Source: Cellulomonas sp. Y8
GTDB lineage: Bacteria; Actinomycetota; Actinomycetes; Actinomycetales; Cellulomonadaceae
Reading direction: 5' to 3'
DNA length: 64,000 nt
NCBI RefSeq assembly: GCF_008033115.1
Contig: NZ_CP041203.1
Span: 1,240,001-1,304,000, forward strand
A model generated the notes under the pieces. It searched no databases and was not told the DNA's origin. It was given only the letters and a program-made list of their open reading frames with translations. Position numbers and translations under genes: made by a program. Below, piece by piece: positions 27,625 to 36,067 of this stretch (positions are counted from its first letter, which is position 1; every line of letters starts with the position of its first letter).

Positions 27625-27686
27625 CACTCAACTTTCCCCGACGGCACTCAACTTTCCTCCGGCGGCACTGAGAGGCGCGCTAGCGT
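27625..27686 (+). promoter_or_regulatory. 20-bp direct repeats and -10 of the WXG100 promoter
   Basis: CACTCAACTTTCC is repeated exactly at 27625-27637 and 27645-27657, a 20-bp period, and a CACT half follows at 27666. A TAGCGT hexamer (27681-27686) fits a -10 element, so the repeats would lie at about -70 to -36, the place for an activator. These AT-richer repeats stand out in the GC-rich surroundings. Confidence 0.5.
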
Positions 27687-27739
27687 CCGGCAGCACGGGC
27701 GGCGCACCCCGCCCGCCACCGACGACGAGGGAGTCCCCC

Positions 27740-28036
27740 ATGGCCAACCTGAACGTGAGCTACGACGAGATGGACGCCGCCGCCACCCGCCTGACGAACG
27801 GGCGCGATCAGCTGAACGACCAGCTGACGCAGCTGCGCACGTTCATCCAGAACCTCGTGTCGTCGGGCTTCGTCACCGACCAGGCGTCGGGTGCGTTCAA
27901 CCAGAGCTACGAGCAGTTCACGACCGCGGCCACGACGACCGTGAGCAACCTGACCGAGATCGCGCAGAACCTGCGGACGACCGCGCAGGTGCTGCGCGAC
28001 ACCGACACCGAGATCGCCGCGCGGCTGCGCGGCTGA
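27740..28036 (+). CDS. WXG100-family secreted protein (EsxA-like)
   Basis: A 98-residue helical-hairpin protein of the WXG100 superfamily, the small substrates and co-substrates of type VII secretion. The turn motif is degenerate: where WxG is expected the sequence reads SSGFVTDQASGAF, near residues 38-50, a pattern common in actinobacterial family members. The two flanking helices are typical (DEMDAAATRLTNGRDQLNDQ and FTTAATTTVSNLTEIAQNL). No signal peptide is present, as expected. The ATG follows GAGGGA. It is the first gene of the plus-strand secretion unit, with a hairpin separating it from the ATPase gene. Confidence 0.87.
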   Translation: MANLNVSYDEMDAAATRLTNGRDQLNDQLTQLRTFIQNLVSSGFVTDQASGAFNQSYEQFTTAATTTVSNLTEIAQNLRTTAQVLRDTDTEIAARLRG

Positions 28037-28042
28037 CCGCGA

Positions 28043-28083
28043 CCGGCGCCGTGCGGGGGCCGCACCCCTCCGCACGGCGCCGG
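28043..28083 (+). terminator. hairpin between the WXG100 and FtsK genes
   Basis: A perfect 14-bp inverted repeat (28043-28056 and 28070-28083) around a 13-nt loop begins 7 bp after the WXG100 stop. It could be a partial terminator or a 3'-end stabiliser giving more WXG100 transcript than ATPase transcript. Confidence 0.6.
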
Positions 28084-28147
28084 CTCGCCCCGCCCGCCCG
28101 CCTTCGACGGCCTGGCCGCCGCCCGCCGTCCCGTCCCCGGAGGAGCC

Positions 28148-31100
28148 ATGCGCACCCGCGTCGTCCTGCGCCGACCGCACGCGCCGGCGACCCCGGTGAC
28201 GATCACCACCGACGCCACGGCCACCACGGGCGACCTCGCCGACGCGCTGGTCCGTGCGGATCCCGTCGGCGCCCCGCCCCCACCTCGCGTGCTCCGCATC
28301 CACCGGCCCGACGACGTCGAGCTCCGCACGCTCGATCCCGCGACCACGCTCAGCGAGTCGGGCTTCCGCGCGGGGTCGACCATCACCGTCGCCGCGGCGG
28401 ACCACCGCGAGGAGGGCGCCGAGGCGCCCGCGGTCGTCCGCCTGGTCGTCGTCGCCGGCCCGGACTCCGGCCGCGAGCTCGACCTCCCCGCGGGCACCGC
28501 CACGATCGGGCGCGGACCCGACTGCGACCTCAGGCTCACCGACCCCCAGGTCTCCCGCCTGCACGCGCGGCTGCTCGTCGGCGACGTCGTGGAGGTCGTC
28601 GACGCCGGCTCCGCCAACGGGGTCGTCATCGGCGACGGCGCCGTGACCCGCGGCGTCCTGCGCCCCGACGACATCCTCGTGCTCGGCGGTACCGAGCTCC
28701 AGGTCCTCGTGATCGACCCCGAGGCCCGCACCCACACCGCCGGGGCGTCGGGGGCCGTGATGGCCTACAACCGCTCGCCGCGGCTGGTCGCCCGCTACCC
28801 GGAGCGCACGGTCCCCGCGCCGGACGTGCCCACACCGCCGACGCCCTCGCGCTTCCCGGCGCTGATGCTCATCGGGCCGATGGTGATGGGCGCCGCGATG
28901 TACGCCTTCACCCGCAACCCGATGTCGCTCATGTTCGTGGCGCTCAGCCCGCTCATGATGGCGGCCAACTGGTGGAACGGCCGGAGCACGGGCAAGCGGA
29001 AGCTCGTCACCGAGACCGCCGCCTTCCACGACGGGCTCGACCTGCTGCGCGCGCAGGTCCGCGCGGACCACGAGTCCGAGCGGCAGGCGCGGCTCGCGGA
29101 GGCGCCGGCGACGCGGGAGACGGTGGGCGCCGCCCTCGGCCTCGCGCCCGTGCTGTGGTCGAGCCGGCCCGGGGAACCCGGGTTCCTCGCGGTCCGGGTC
29201 GGCACCGGCACCGCGCCGTCGCGCACCACGGTCGAGGAGCCGTCCCGCGGCTCCGCCGACGCCGGCCTATGGCAGGAGCTCCAGGACGTGCTGCACGAGC
29301 TGCGGGACGTCACCGGCGTCCCGCACACCGTGGACCTCACCGACCTCGGTGTGCTGGGCGTCGCCGGGGACCCCGAGCACGCGGTCCCCGTCGTCCGCGC
29401 GCTGCTCGCGCAGGTCGCGTGCCTGCACTCGCCGGCCGAGGTGGTGGTCGCGGGCCTCGCGTCCCGGACCAGCGCGTCCCGCTGGGAGTGGCTGTCGTGG
29501 CTGCCGCACGTCGACTCGGCGCACTCCCCGCTCGGGGCGCACCTCGCGTCCAGCCCCGCCGCGTGCGCGACCGTCGTCACGCAGGTCGAGGAGCTCATCG
29601 CCCACCGCCTCGAGGGCTCCCGGCCCCGCGGTGGCACCGCGCTGCCCTGGGTCGTGCTGCTCGTCGAGGACGACGCCCCGGCCGAGCGCGGGCGGCTCGT
29701 GCGGATCGCCGAGGAGGGGCTCGCCGCCGGGGTCGTGGTCCTCTGGCGCGCCGACACCCAGCGCAGGCTGCCGGCCTCCTGCCGGGCCGTCCTGGTCGCC
29801 GACGAGCGCGGCGCGCGCGCCGGCCGGATCGCCGACGGCCGGTGGTGGGACGTCGCCCCCGAGACCCTCGACGCCGAGACCGCCACGGCCCTCGGGCGGC
29901 ACCTGGCGGGCGTGACCGACGCCGGCGCCCTCACCCTGGACGAGTCCGACCTGCCCCGGTCCGCCGGCTACCTCGCGATCGTCGGACCGGAGGTCGCCGA
30001 GGACGCCGGCGCCGTCGTGGAGCGCTGGCACGAGACCGGGTCGGTCCTCGACCGCACCGCGCCGCCCGCCCGGCGGTCGTCCGACGCCCACCTGCGCGGC
30101 GTGGTCGGGCAGGGCACCGACGGCGAGTTCGTCCTCGACCTCCGGTCCCAGGGACCGCACGCCCTCGTCGGCGGGACGACCGGCGCCGGCAAGTCCGAGT
30201 TCCTCCAGGCGTGGGTCCTCGGCATGGCCGCCGCGCACTCCCCCGACCGGGTCACCTTCCTGTTCGTCGACTACAAGGGCGGCGCCGCGTTCGCCGACTG
30301 CGTCGAGCTGCCGCACTGCGTCGGCCTGGTGACGGACCTCGCCGGCCACCTCGTGCGGCGTGCCCTCACCTCGCTGCGCGCCGAGCTCCGGCACCGCGAG
30401 CACCTGCTCGCCCAGGCCGGCGCCAAGGACCTGCTCGCGCTCGAGCGCACCGGCGACCCCCGCACCCCGCCGGCCCTCGTCATCGTCGTGGACGAGTTCG
30501 CCGCCCTCGTCCAGGAGATCCCCGAGTTCGTCGACGGCGTCGTCGACGTCGCCCAGCGCGGGCGCTCCCTCGGCCTGCACCTCGTCCTCGCGACCCAGCG
30601 CCCCGCCGGCGTCATCAAGGACAACCTGCGCGCCAACACCAACCTGCGCATCGCCCTGCGGATGGCCGACGAGGCCGACTCCAGCGACGTCCTCGGCTCC
30701 CCGATGGCCGCCCACTTCGACCCCCGGATCCCGGGCCGCGGCGCCGTGCGGACCGGGCCCGGGCGGCTCGCGATGTTCCAGACCGGCTACGTCGGCGGGC
30801 GGTCCGACAGCGCGCCCCCGCCGGTGTCGGTGGGCATCGAGACGCTGGCGTTCGGGCCCGGGGAGGAGTGGACCGTGCCACCGCCGCCGGAGGCGCTGCT
30901 CGAGCGGCCCGCGGAGGGGCCGACCGACGCCGCGCGAGTCGTGGCGACGCTCCGGCGCGCCGCGGAGCAGGCGGGCATCCCGGCGCCGCGGCGGCCGTGG
31001 CTCGACGAGCTGCCGGAGATCGTCACCCTGGACACCGGGTCGGGCCACACCGACGGCGACCTGCCCCTCGGCCTCGTCGACGTGCCCGCCGACCAGGCCC

Positions 31101-32524
31101 AGGTGGCGTTCCGGTACCGGCCGGACGAGGACGGGTCCCTCGCGATCTACGGCACCTCCGGCTCCGGGAAGTCCACCGCGCTGCGCTCGATCGCCGTCGC
31201 CGCGGCCACCGCCGCCGGGCACGTGCGGATCTACGGGCTCGACTTCGCCGGCGGCGCGCTCGGCATGATCGAGGCGCTGCCGCAGGTGGGATCGGTCGTC
31301 GCGGGGTCGGACACCGAGCGGGTGCAGCGGCTGCTGACGGAGCTGGTGGCGGAGGTCGAGCGGCGCGCGAGCGCCTACTCCGCCGCGCGGGCCGACACCC
31401 TCACCGGCTACCGGGACCTCGCCGGACGGGACGACCCCCGGTTGTACCTGCTGCTCGACGGCCTGGTGGCGTTCCGGAGCACCTACGAGGGCCAGTCGAC
31501 CACCGCCGCCATCGTGTCCCAGCTCCAGCGGGTCCTCGCCGAGGGGCGAGCCGTCGGTATCCACGTCGCCCTGACCGTGGAGCAGCCCAGCGGCCTGCCG
31601 ACCTCCATGGCCAGCGCCGTGGGCAAGCGGCTGGTGCTGCGCCAGGTGGACGAGAACGCCTCCGCGCAGCTCGGGATCCCGAAGGACGTGTTCTCCGGCG
31701 AGTCCCCCGCCGGCCGCGCCGTGCTGTCCGGCACCACGGACGTGATCCAGGTCGCCGCTCCGGGTGGCTGCGACGCACCCGTCGAGCAGGCCACGCACAT
31801 CGAGGCGCTGGCGGCGCAGATCGCCGCGGGCGGGGCTCCGGAGGCGCCAGGGGTGCGGCGGCTCGAGAGCGTCGTCCCGGTCGAGGCCCTGCCGGACGAC
31901 GTCGCCGGCGAACCCGTCCTGGGCATCGCCGACGACACGCTCGCCCCGATGGGGTTCGGCCGGTCGGGGACGTTCGTCGTCGCCGGCATGTCCGGGTCCG
32001 GGCGCACGACCGCGCTCATCGCCCTGGCGCACGCGCTTCGGCGCCACCGCGCCGATGCACCCCTCTACTACGTGGGCCCCCGGCGCTCCGCGGCGGGCAA
32101 GGCCGACGTGTGGGACCGCACGGCCCTCCGGATGGAGGACATCGCGGCCATGGCCCGGGACCTGGCGCCGGAGTTCGAGGTCCCGCACGACGACGAGCCC
32201 GGCAGCACCCTCGTCATCGAGGGCGTCGCCGACTTCGTCAACTCCGAGGTGGACGCCGCCCTGCTCGGGCTGATCCGCTCCGCGCGTCGCAACGGGCACC
32301 TGGTGATCGCCGAGTCGGAGACCCAGACCTGGCTGTCGTCCTGGCCCCTGATCGGCGAGCTCCGCAGCGAACGGCGCGGGATCGCGCTGCAGCCCGACCA
32401 GGCCGACGGCGACTCCCTGTTCCGGACGTCGTTCCCCCGGGTGCGGCGCACCGACTTCCCCGTCGGGCGCGGGCTGTACGTCCAGACCGGGCACGCGCGC
32501 ACCGTCCAGCTGCCACGCCCCTGA
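28148..32524 (+). CDS. type VII secretion FtsK/SpoIIIE ATPase with ubiquitin-like and FHA domains (EssC-like)
   Basis: A 1,458-residue motor. Residues about 1-92 look like a YukD/EsaB-type ubiquitin-like fold (ending LDPATTLSESGFRAGSTITV). An FHA domain follows at about 97-192 (IGRGPDCDLRL, SRLHARL, SANGVV). Two membrane helices lie near 235-285 (FPALMLIGPMVMGAAMYAF). Then come three FtsK-type ATPase domains with P-loops GGTTGAGKS (675), GTSGSGKST (1002) and GMSGSGRTT (1280); the third has Arg for Lys. Walker B in domain 1 is IVVDEF near 782, with TQRP after it. The order matches Bacillota EssC and differs from mycobacterial EccC, which lacks FHA. The ATG follows GGAGGA. Confidence 0.92.
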   Translation: MRTRVVLRRPHAPATPVTITTDATATTGDLADALVRADPVGAPPPPRVLRIHRPDDVELRTLDPATTLSESGFRAGSTITVAAADHREEGAEAPAVVRLVVVAGPDSGRELDLPAGTATIGRGPDCDLRLTDPQVSRLHARLLVGDVVEVVDAGSANGVVIGDGAVTRGVLRPDDILVLGGTELQVLVIDPEARTHTAGASGAVMAYNRSPRLVARYPERTVPAPDVPTPPTPSRFPALMLIGPMVMGAAMYAFTRNPMSLMFVALSPLMMAANWWNGRSTGKRKLVTETAAFHDGLDLLRAQVRADHESERQARLAEAPATRETVGAALGLAPVLWSSRPGEPGFLAVRVGTGTAPSRTTVEEPSRGSADAGLWQELQDVLHELRDVTGVPHTVDLTDLGVLGVAGDPEHAVPVVRALLAQVACLHSPAEVVVAGLASRTSASRWEWLSWLPHVDSAHSPLGAHLASSPAACATVVTQVEELIAHRLEGSRPRGGTALPWVVLLVEDDAPAERGRLVRIAEEGLAAGVVVLWRADTQRRLPASCRAVLVADERGARAGRIADGRWWDVAPETLDAETATALGRHLAGVTDAGALTLDESDLPRSAGYLAIVGPEVAEDAGAVVERWHETGSVLDRTAPPARRSSDAHLRGVVGQGTDGEFVLDLRSQGPHALVGGTTGAGKSEFLQAWVLGMAAAHSPDRVTFLFVDYKGGAAFADCVELPHCVGLVTDLAGHLVRRALTSLRAELRHREHLLAQAGAKDLLALERTGDPRTPPALVIVVDEFAALVQEIPEFVDGVVDVAQRGRSLGLHLVLATQRPAGVIKDNLRANTNLRIALRMADEADSSDVLGSPMAAHFDPRIPGRGAVRTGPGRLAMFQTGYVGGRSDSAPPPVSVGIETLAFGPGEEWTVPPPPEALLERPAEGPTDAARVVATLRRAAEQAGIPAPRRPWLDELPEIVTLDTGSGHTDGDLPLGLVDVPADQAQVAFRYRPDEDGSLAIYGTSGSGKSTALRSIAVAAATAAGHVRIYGLDFAGGALGMIEALPQVGSVVAGSDTERVQRLLTELVAEVERRASAYSAARADTLTGYRDLAGRDDPRLYLLLDGLVAFRSTYEGQSTTAAIVSQLQRVLAEGRAVGIHVALTVEQPSGLPTSMASAVGKRLVLRQVDENASAQLGIPKDVFSGESPAGRAVLSGTTDVIQVAAPGGCDAPVEQATHIEALAAQIAAGGAPEAPGVRRLESVVPVEALPDDVAGEPVLGIADDTLAPMGFGRSGTFVVAGMSGSGRTTALIALAHALRRHRADAPLYYVGPRRSAAGKADVWDRTALRMEDIAAMARDLAPEFEVPHDDEPGSTLVIEGVADFVNSEVDAALLGLIRSARRNGHLVIAESETQTWLSSWPLIGELRSERRGIALQPDQADGDSLFRTSFPRVRRTDFPVGRGLYVQTGHARTVQLPRP

Positions 32525-32569
32525 CCAGCCACGACCGGCACCACCCGACCCGAGAGCGAGGACGACACC

Positions 32570-32842
32570 GTGAGCACCCTGACTGTGAGCGGCGACGCAG
32601 TGGCCGAACCCGTGCGCAAGCTCCGGGAGTGCCGGTCGATGATCCGGCCGGACCGTTCCATCCCCTCGATCTCGCTGTGCGGCTCCGACGACGTGATCCA
32701 GGCGTTCGTCCACGCCTTCCAGATGATCCGGCAGCAGGACGCCAACGCCTACACCTCCTGGGCCAACCTCGGCGACCAGCTCGACGCCGCCGTCGACAGC
32801 ATGACCTGCGTCGACGCCGCCCTGGCGGAGAGCTTCCGGTGA
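32570..32842 (+). CDS. small helical protein preceding effector 1
   Basis: A 90-residue, probably all-helical protein without signal peptide or WxG motif; the centre reads DDVIQAFVHAFQMIRQQDAN. It starts at a GTG 45 bp after the ATPase gene, and its stop overlaps the effector start (GTGA). In Bacillota, LXG effectors are preceded by small helical targeting partners (Lap1/Lap2-type), so a chaperone or co-secretion role is the best inference. Only its last few codons (ending ESFR) are repeated before effector 2, showing that the duplicated unit began inside this gene. Confidence 0.6.
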   Translation: MSTLTVSGDAVAEPVRKLRECRSMIRPDRSIPSISLCGSDDVIQAFVHAFQMIRQQDANAYTSWANLGDQLDAAVDSMTCVDAALAESFR

Positions 32843-33560
32843 GCGGGATGGAACGCCGGCCCGACAACGGCGTGCCCAGCGTGTGCGACAGCGCCGCCGA
32901 GCAGGTGCGCGGGATCTGCACCGACCTCGCCGGCGCCGCCAGCACCGCCAGCAGCCTCGCCCCCACCGTGCGCACCGCCTGGCAGGGACAGGCCGGGAAC
33001 GCGTTCTGCTCGAGCCTGGACGCGGCCACCGAGTCCAGCCGACTCACCGTCGCGGCCTGGGACCGGGTCAAGGACGAGCTCGTGCGCTACGCCACCCGCC
33101 TCAGGGACATCCAGGCCCGCGGCGACCAGATCCGCTCGGCACTGTCCAGCGCCGAAGGCTCCCTCAGCACCGCCAAGAAGACCCTCGCACGCTACGACAA
33201 GGACGACGACACCGCGGCCTGGCGCATCACCCACGCCCGCGGCACCGTCGCCTCCCTCACCGACGACATCGCGACCCAGACCGTCGCACTCGACAACCTG
33301 CGCGCCGAACGGCAGGCACTCGACAACGACGTAGCCGCCGCCCTGCACAGCGCACCCGGTGCCGGCGCCGCCGCCTGGCAGGCCATCGCCTACCGCAACG
33401 GCCGCACCATCCCCAAGACCGACATCCTCGACGAGCTGCTCGACCTGCTCGACCGCGACCCCACCGGCAACCTCGACCTGCTCCACCAGTTCCTGCTCAT
33501 GCACAGCAACGACGCCGAGCTCATGGGCACGTTCTTCGACGGGCTCGGCGCACGCGGGCT
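32825..33560 (+). repeat. effector 5' repeat, copy 1 (736 bp)
   Basis: This segment, from the last codons of the small partner gene through effector residue 240, is repeated at 36068-36803 with only about ten base differences. Similarity drops abruptly at the shared GCACGCGGGCT. Confidence 0.95.
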
Positions 33561-35034
33561 GATCGACCTCATGCGCCGAGCCGGACCGGGCGGCACCGCC
33601 ACCTTCATCTTCGGGTTGCTCGCCACCGGCTTCGTCACGGCCTCGTCCGGGTGGTCCTCCGACAAGCAGCGCGCCTTCGGTGCCGCACTCGTCAACGCGA
33701 TCGACCCCGACACCGTGTCGTCCCTCACCTCAGACCAGGAGCTCCTCGCCCGCCTGCTGGCATCGCCGGGTGTGCCGCCCCAGGTGGGCCTCGGCGCGTT
33801 CGCGCGTCTCGACGAACTCCGTCACCTAAACCCCACAAGATTCGCTGCGATCACCGCTCCCCTGGGCGCCCCTTCGGGAGCGGCTGACTACACAATCGAG
33901 TCGCTGGCAAACACGCTCTTCCTCCTCATAAGCCAGATCCCCGGGGAAGCCCGCGACTACTTCTTCTCGCGGAGCGACCCAACGGAAGCGGTGGCCTACT
34001 GGTACGGCAGGCATCCTTGGGCGAGCGACGGGTTCACCGGACCCGCCGCCCTGCTCCGGGCGATCGCGAACGAACCCGTGGACCTCGCCGGCGGCAACGA
34101 GCAGTGGAAGGCGATCCTCGAGTTCTGCTCCACGGCTCTGGACAACTTGGGCGGCCGTCCCGACTACCACACCTCGAACGTGAGCCCGGCGGCGGCACTG
34201 GACATCGCCATCGCCATCTCGTCCTTCATCCCGGAGATCGCGGGCAACATCTTCGGCGATCAGGATCGATCCACGTTTACGGGCGTAGCGGCGGAAGTGT
34301 TCCGCGACGGACTCCTGCAGAACGGGCCGACGCTGGATGCGAAGTTCGGCAACCTGGCTCGCGCCCTTGGTGTCGCCGCCACCCATCCGAGCGCCTTGAG
34401 CGCCTTCCTGGTCCAGGTGCGCGCTTACGGCGACGCGGTGCTGGCCCACGTGACGGGCGCGACGCCCCCGACTCTCGATCAGGCCCGAGCCCTACTGAGC
34501 TCGGTGAGCGCCGTGTGGGGTTTCACGTACGCGGCCTACAGCGTCGAGGCAGCAGGGGACGCGGCGCGTCTCAGCAACTCGTCGCGGGCGCTCCTCGACC
34601 AGATCTTCGCGGTCGGCGGATTGGTACCTGTCCCGGGCGCGAGTGCGGGCGTCGGCATCGGAGTTGCCGCTGCCACCACTGTGGCGCCAGATGTCTTGGC
34701 AAAGATCATCCCGCAGATCCTGACGGACGAACAGTTGCTCGAGATCCGCAACAACCCCAAAGCGGCGGGTCGAGACGACCTCGAAATCCGGATCAAGGGT
34801 GCACTCGAGACCGCGCTCGCCGGAATGAACCCGCCGTACACCGTCGTGGATCCGGACACCCGCATGGTGCGCCCAGTCACGATCGACGACTTCACCAAGA
34901 ACATTAGTGAAGCGTACGACACCGCGGCGGCCGCGTTCAGCAGCGAGGAGACCGATGGCGCCTATTCGGTGTCGCTGAGTCATAGCGACGAGACCGCAAG
35001 CCGCGATCAGATGGCGGCCGGAAAGGTGAACTAG
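32839..35034 (+). CDS. long WXG-domain effector candidate 1
   Basis: A 731-residue protein. Residues 1-190 form an LXG-like helical targeting domain with a true WxG (AWQGQAGNAF, W48) and a long coiled coil (DIQARGDQIRSALSSAEGSL). The middle holds conserved blocks MGTFFDGLGARGL, PPQVGLGAFARL and AYWYGRHPW (Trp388), the last near TGPAALLRAI. The C-terminal region is hydrophobic and glycine-rich (GGLVPVPGASAGVGIGVAAA), then charged, ending AAGKVN. The overall pattern recalls large actinobacterial WXG/DUF6571-type proteins (from memory). No enzyme motif is seen; membrane action is possible. A GTGA overlap couples it to the small partner, and its lipoprotein neighbour starts 1 bp later. ATG 32848 is an alternative start. 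Confidence 0.75.
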   Translation: MSGMERRPDNGVPSVCDSAAEQVRGICTDLAGAASTASSLAPTVRTAWQGQAGNAFCSSLDAATESSRLTVAAWDRVKDELVRYATRLRDIQARGDQIRSALSSAEGSLSTAKKTLARYDKDDDTAAWRITHARGTVASLTDDIATQTVALDNLRAERQALDNDVAAALHSAPGAGAAAWQAIAYRNGRTIPKTDILDELLDLLDRDPTGNLDLLHQFLLMHSNDAELMGTFFDGLGARGLIDLMRRAGPGGTATFIFGLLATGFVTASSGWSSDKQRAFGAALVNAIDPDTVSSLTSDQELLARLLASPGVPPQVGLGAFARLDELRHLNPTRFAAITAPLGAPSGAADYTIESLANTLFLLISQIPGEARDYFFSRSDPTEAVAYWYGRHPWASDGFTGPAALLRAIANEPVDLAGGNEQWKAILEFCSTALDNLGGRPDYHTSNVSPAAALDIAIAISSFIPEIAGNIFGDQDRSTFTGVAAEVFRDGLLQNGPTLDAKFGNLARALGVAATHPSALSAFLVQVRAYGDAVLAHVTGATPPTLDQARALLSSVSAVWGFTYAAYSVEAAGDAARLSNSSRALLDQIFAVGGLVPVPGASAGVGIGVAAATTVAPDVLAKIIPQILTDEQLLEIRNNPKAAGRDDLEIRIKGALETALAGMNPPYTVVDPDTRMVRPVTIDDFTKNISEAYDTAAAAFSSEETDGAYSVSLSHSDETASRDQMAAGKVN

Positions 35035-35227
35035 CGTGCGGAATCGACCCCGCGGGCGTGGCACAAGCGCACTGGTGTTCCTGGTGATCGCCGGATGCTC
35101 CTCGACCGTCGACCCGTCACCAGCCCCCACCCCCCGGCCGAGCGTGGCCCTGGTGACACGGGCATCGACACCCGGCGAACTAAACCCGCCGCACCCCGCG
35201 GACAACCCCTACGAGCACACCGACGTC
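34981..35227 (+). repeat. junction repeat A, copy 1
   Basis: Contains the last codons of effector 1 and the first ~64 codons of partner 1. It recurs collinearly at 35821-36067 (offset exactly 840 bp, clearly diverged) and in part at 38941-39060. Confidence 0.85.
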
Positions 35228-35785
35228 ATCGTCTCCCTCCGCCGCGACTTCGTCGTCGCCTCGTGGGGGTGGCTCAACGACCTGTGCAGCACCGAAGAGT
35301 ACAAGGCACTGGTGGACGCAGACGGGTTCAAATGCGAGGAAAACTACTCGTTCACCACAGGAGGAGATCGGTTCGGAATCGGCCCGGCGAGTTTCACGCC
35401 ACTCGAGATCGCTCCTCGAGACGATGGCCACGTCGAGGTGATCGCCTGCTACGAGGACTCGCCCCAACGCTACGCCCTGCGAAGCACGGGTGAGTTAGAG
35501 ACCGAAGGCTCGACCCAGAGGTTCCGGATCGCCTACGACCTCTCGCCGTTGACCGAGGACGAGCGCACCGCGTTGATCACACTCGGGCTCAAACCCACCA
35601 CGCACCGCCTCCGCGAAGTGCAGCCCAGCTCCGAACCCTGCCCCGACGTCGAAGTCACCGCCCAGATCTTTGTCGACTGGCCGCGGACGAGTGTCTTCAC
35701 ATCGCCCGCGCCGTTCTCGACACCCCCGCCGCATTGGCGGGACGATACACCTCCGACCCGGCCACCGAGCCTCGCGGCGAGGTAA
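35036..35785 (+). CDS. partner lipoprotein 1 (candidate immunity protein)
   Basis: A 249-residue lipoprotein. The signal is ALVFLVIAGCSSTV with the lipobox Cys near residue 21, then a Pro/Ser linker. The mature domain has the array-wide pattern: a helix with VVASWGWLNDLC, a strand motif IAPRDDGHVEVIACYED, and a late FVDWPRTSVFT. Anchoring outside the membrane next to a secreted effector suits an immunity protein or receptor, but no known family is recognised; an NTF2-like fold is one guess. The GTG start lies 1 bp after the effector stop. The last ~30 residues are low-complexity Pro-rich, and a different frame there reads more naturally (TPAALAGRYTSDP), hinting at a shifted end. Confidence 0.7.
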   Translation: MRNRPRGRGTSALVFLVIAGCSSTVDPSPAPTPRPSVALVTRASTPGELNPPHPADNPYEHTDVIVSLRRDFVVASWGWLNDLCSTEEYKALVDADGFKCEENYSFTTGGDRFGIGPASFTPLEIAPRDDGHVEVIACYEDSPQRYALRSTGELETEGSTQRFRIAYDLSPLTEDERTALITLGLKPTTHRLREVQPSSEPCPDVEVTAQIFVDWPRTSVFTSPAPFSTPPPHWRDDTPPTRPPSLAAR

Positions 35786-35820
35786 TCCCCTACGCAGACT
35801 GCAAATGGCTGTCTATGAGC

Positions 35821-36067
35821 CATAGCGACAAGACCGCGAGCCGCGGCCAGATGGCGGCCGGAAAGGTGAACTAGCGTGCGGACACGACTGCGCGAGTGCG
35901 CCATGAGCGCATTGGCGTTCCTGGTGATAGCCGGGTGCTCCTCGACCGTCCACCCGTCACCCTCTCCCACACCCAGGCCGAAATTGGCCCTGATGACACG
36001 GGCCTCGACACCCGGCGATCTGACCCCGCCGCATCCCGCGGACTACCCCTACGAGCACACCGACGTC
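35821..36067 (+). repeat. junction repeat A, copy 2
   Basis: Second copy of the effector-end/partner-start segment. Just upstream, another frame reads effector-tail sequence (MSHSDKTASRGQMAAGKVN, then a stop) from 35815. It ends exactly where the 736-bp effector 5' repeat begins at 36068, marking a recombination joint. Confidence 0.85.

Noticed and set aside
25381..32838. A plus-strand frame open for thousands of bases into effector 1
   Set aside because: Only the part from 32839 has sensible protein sequence; the rest overlaps the minus-strand operon and the FtsK gene and is compositional.
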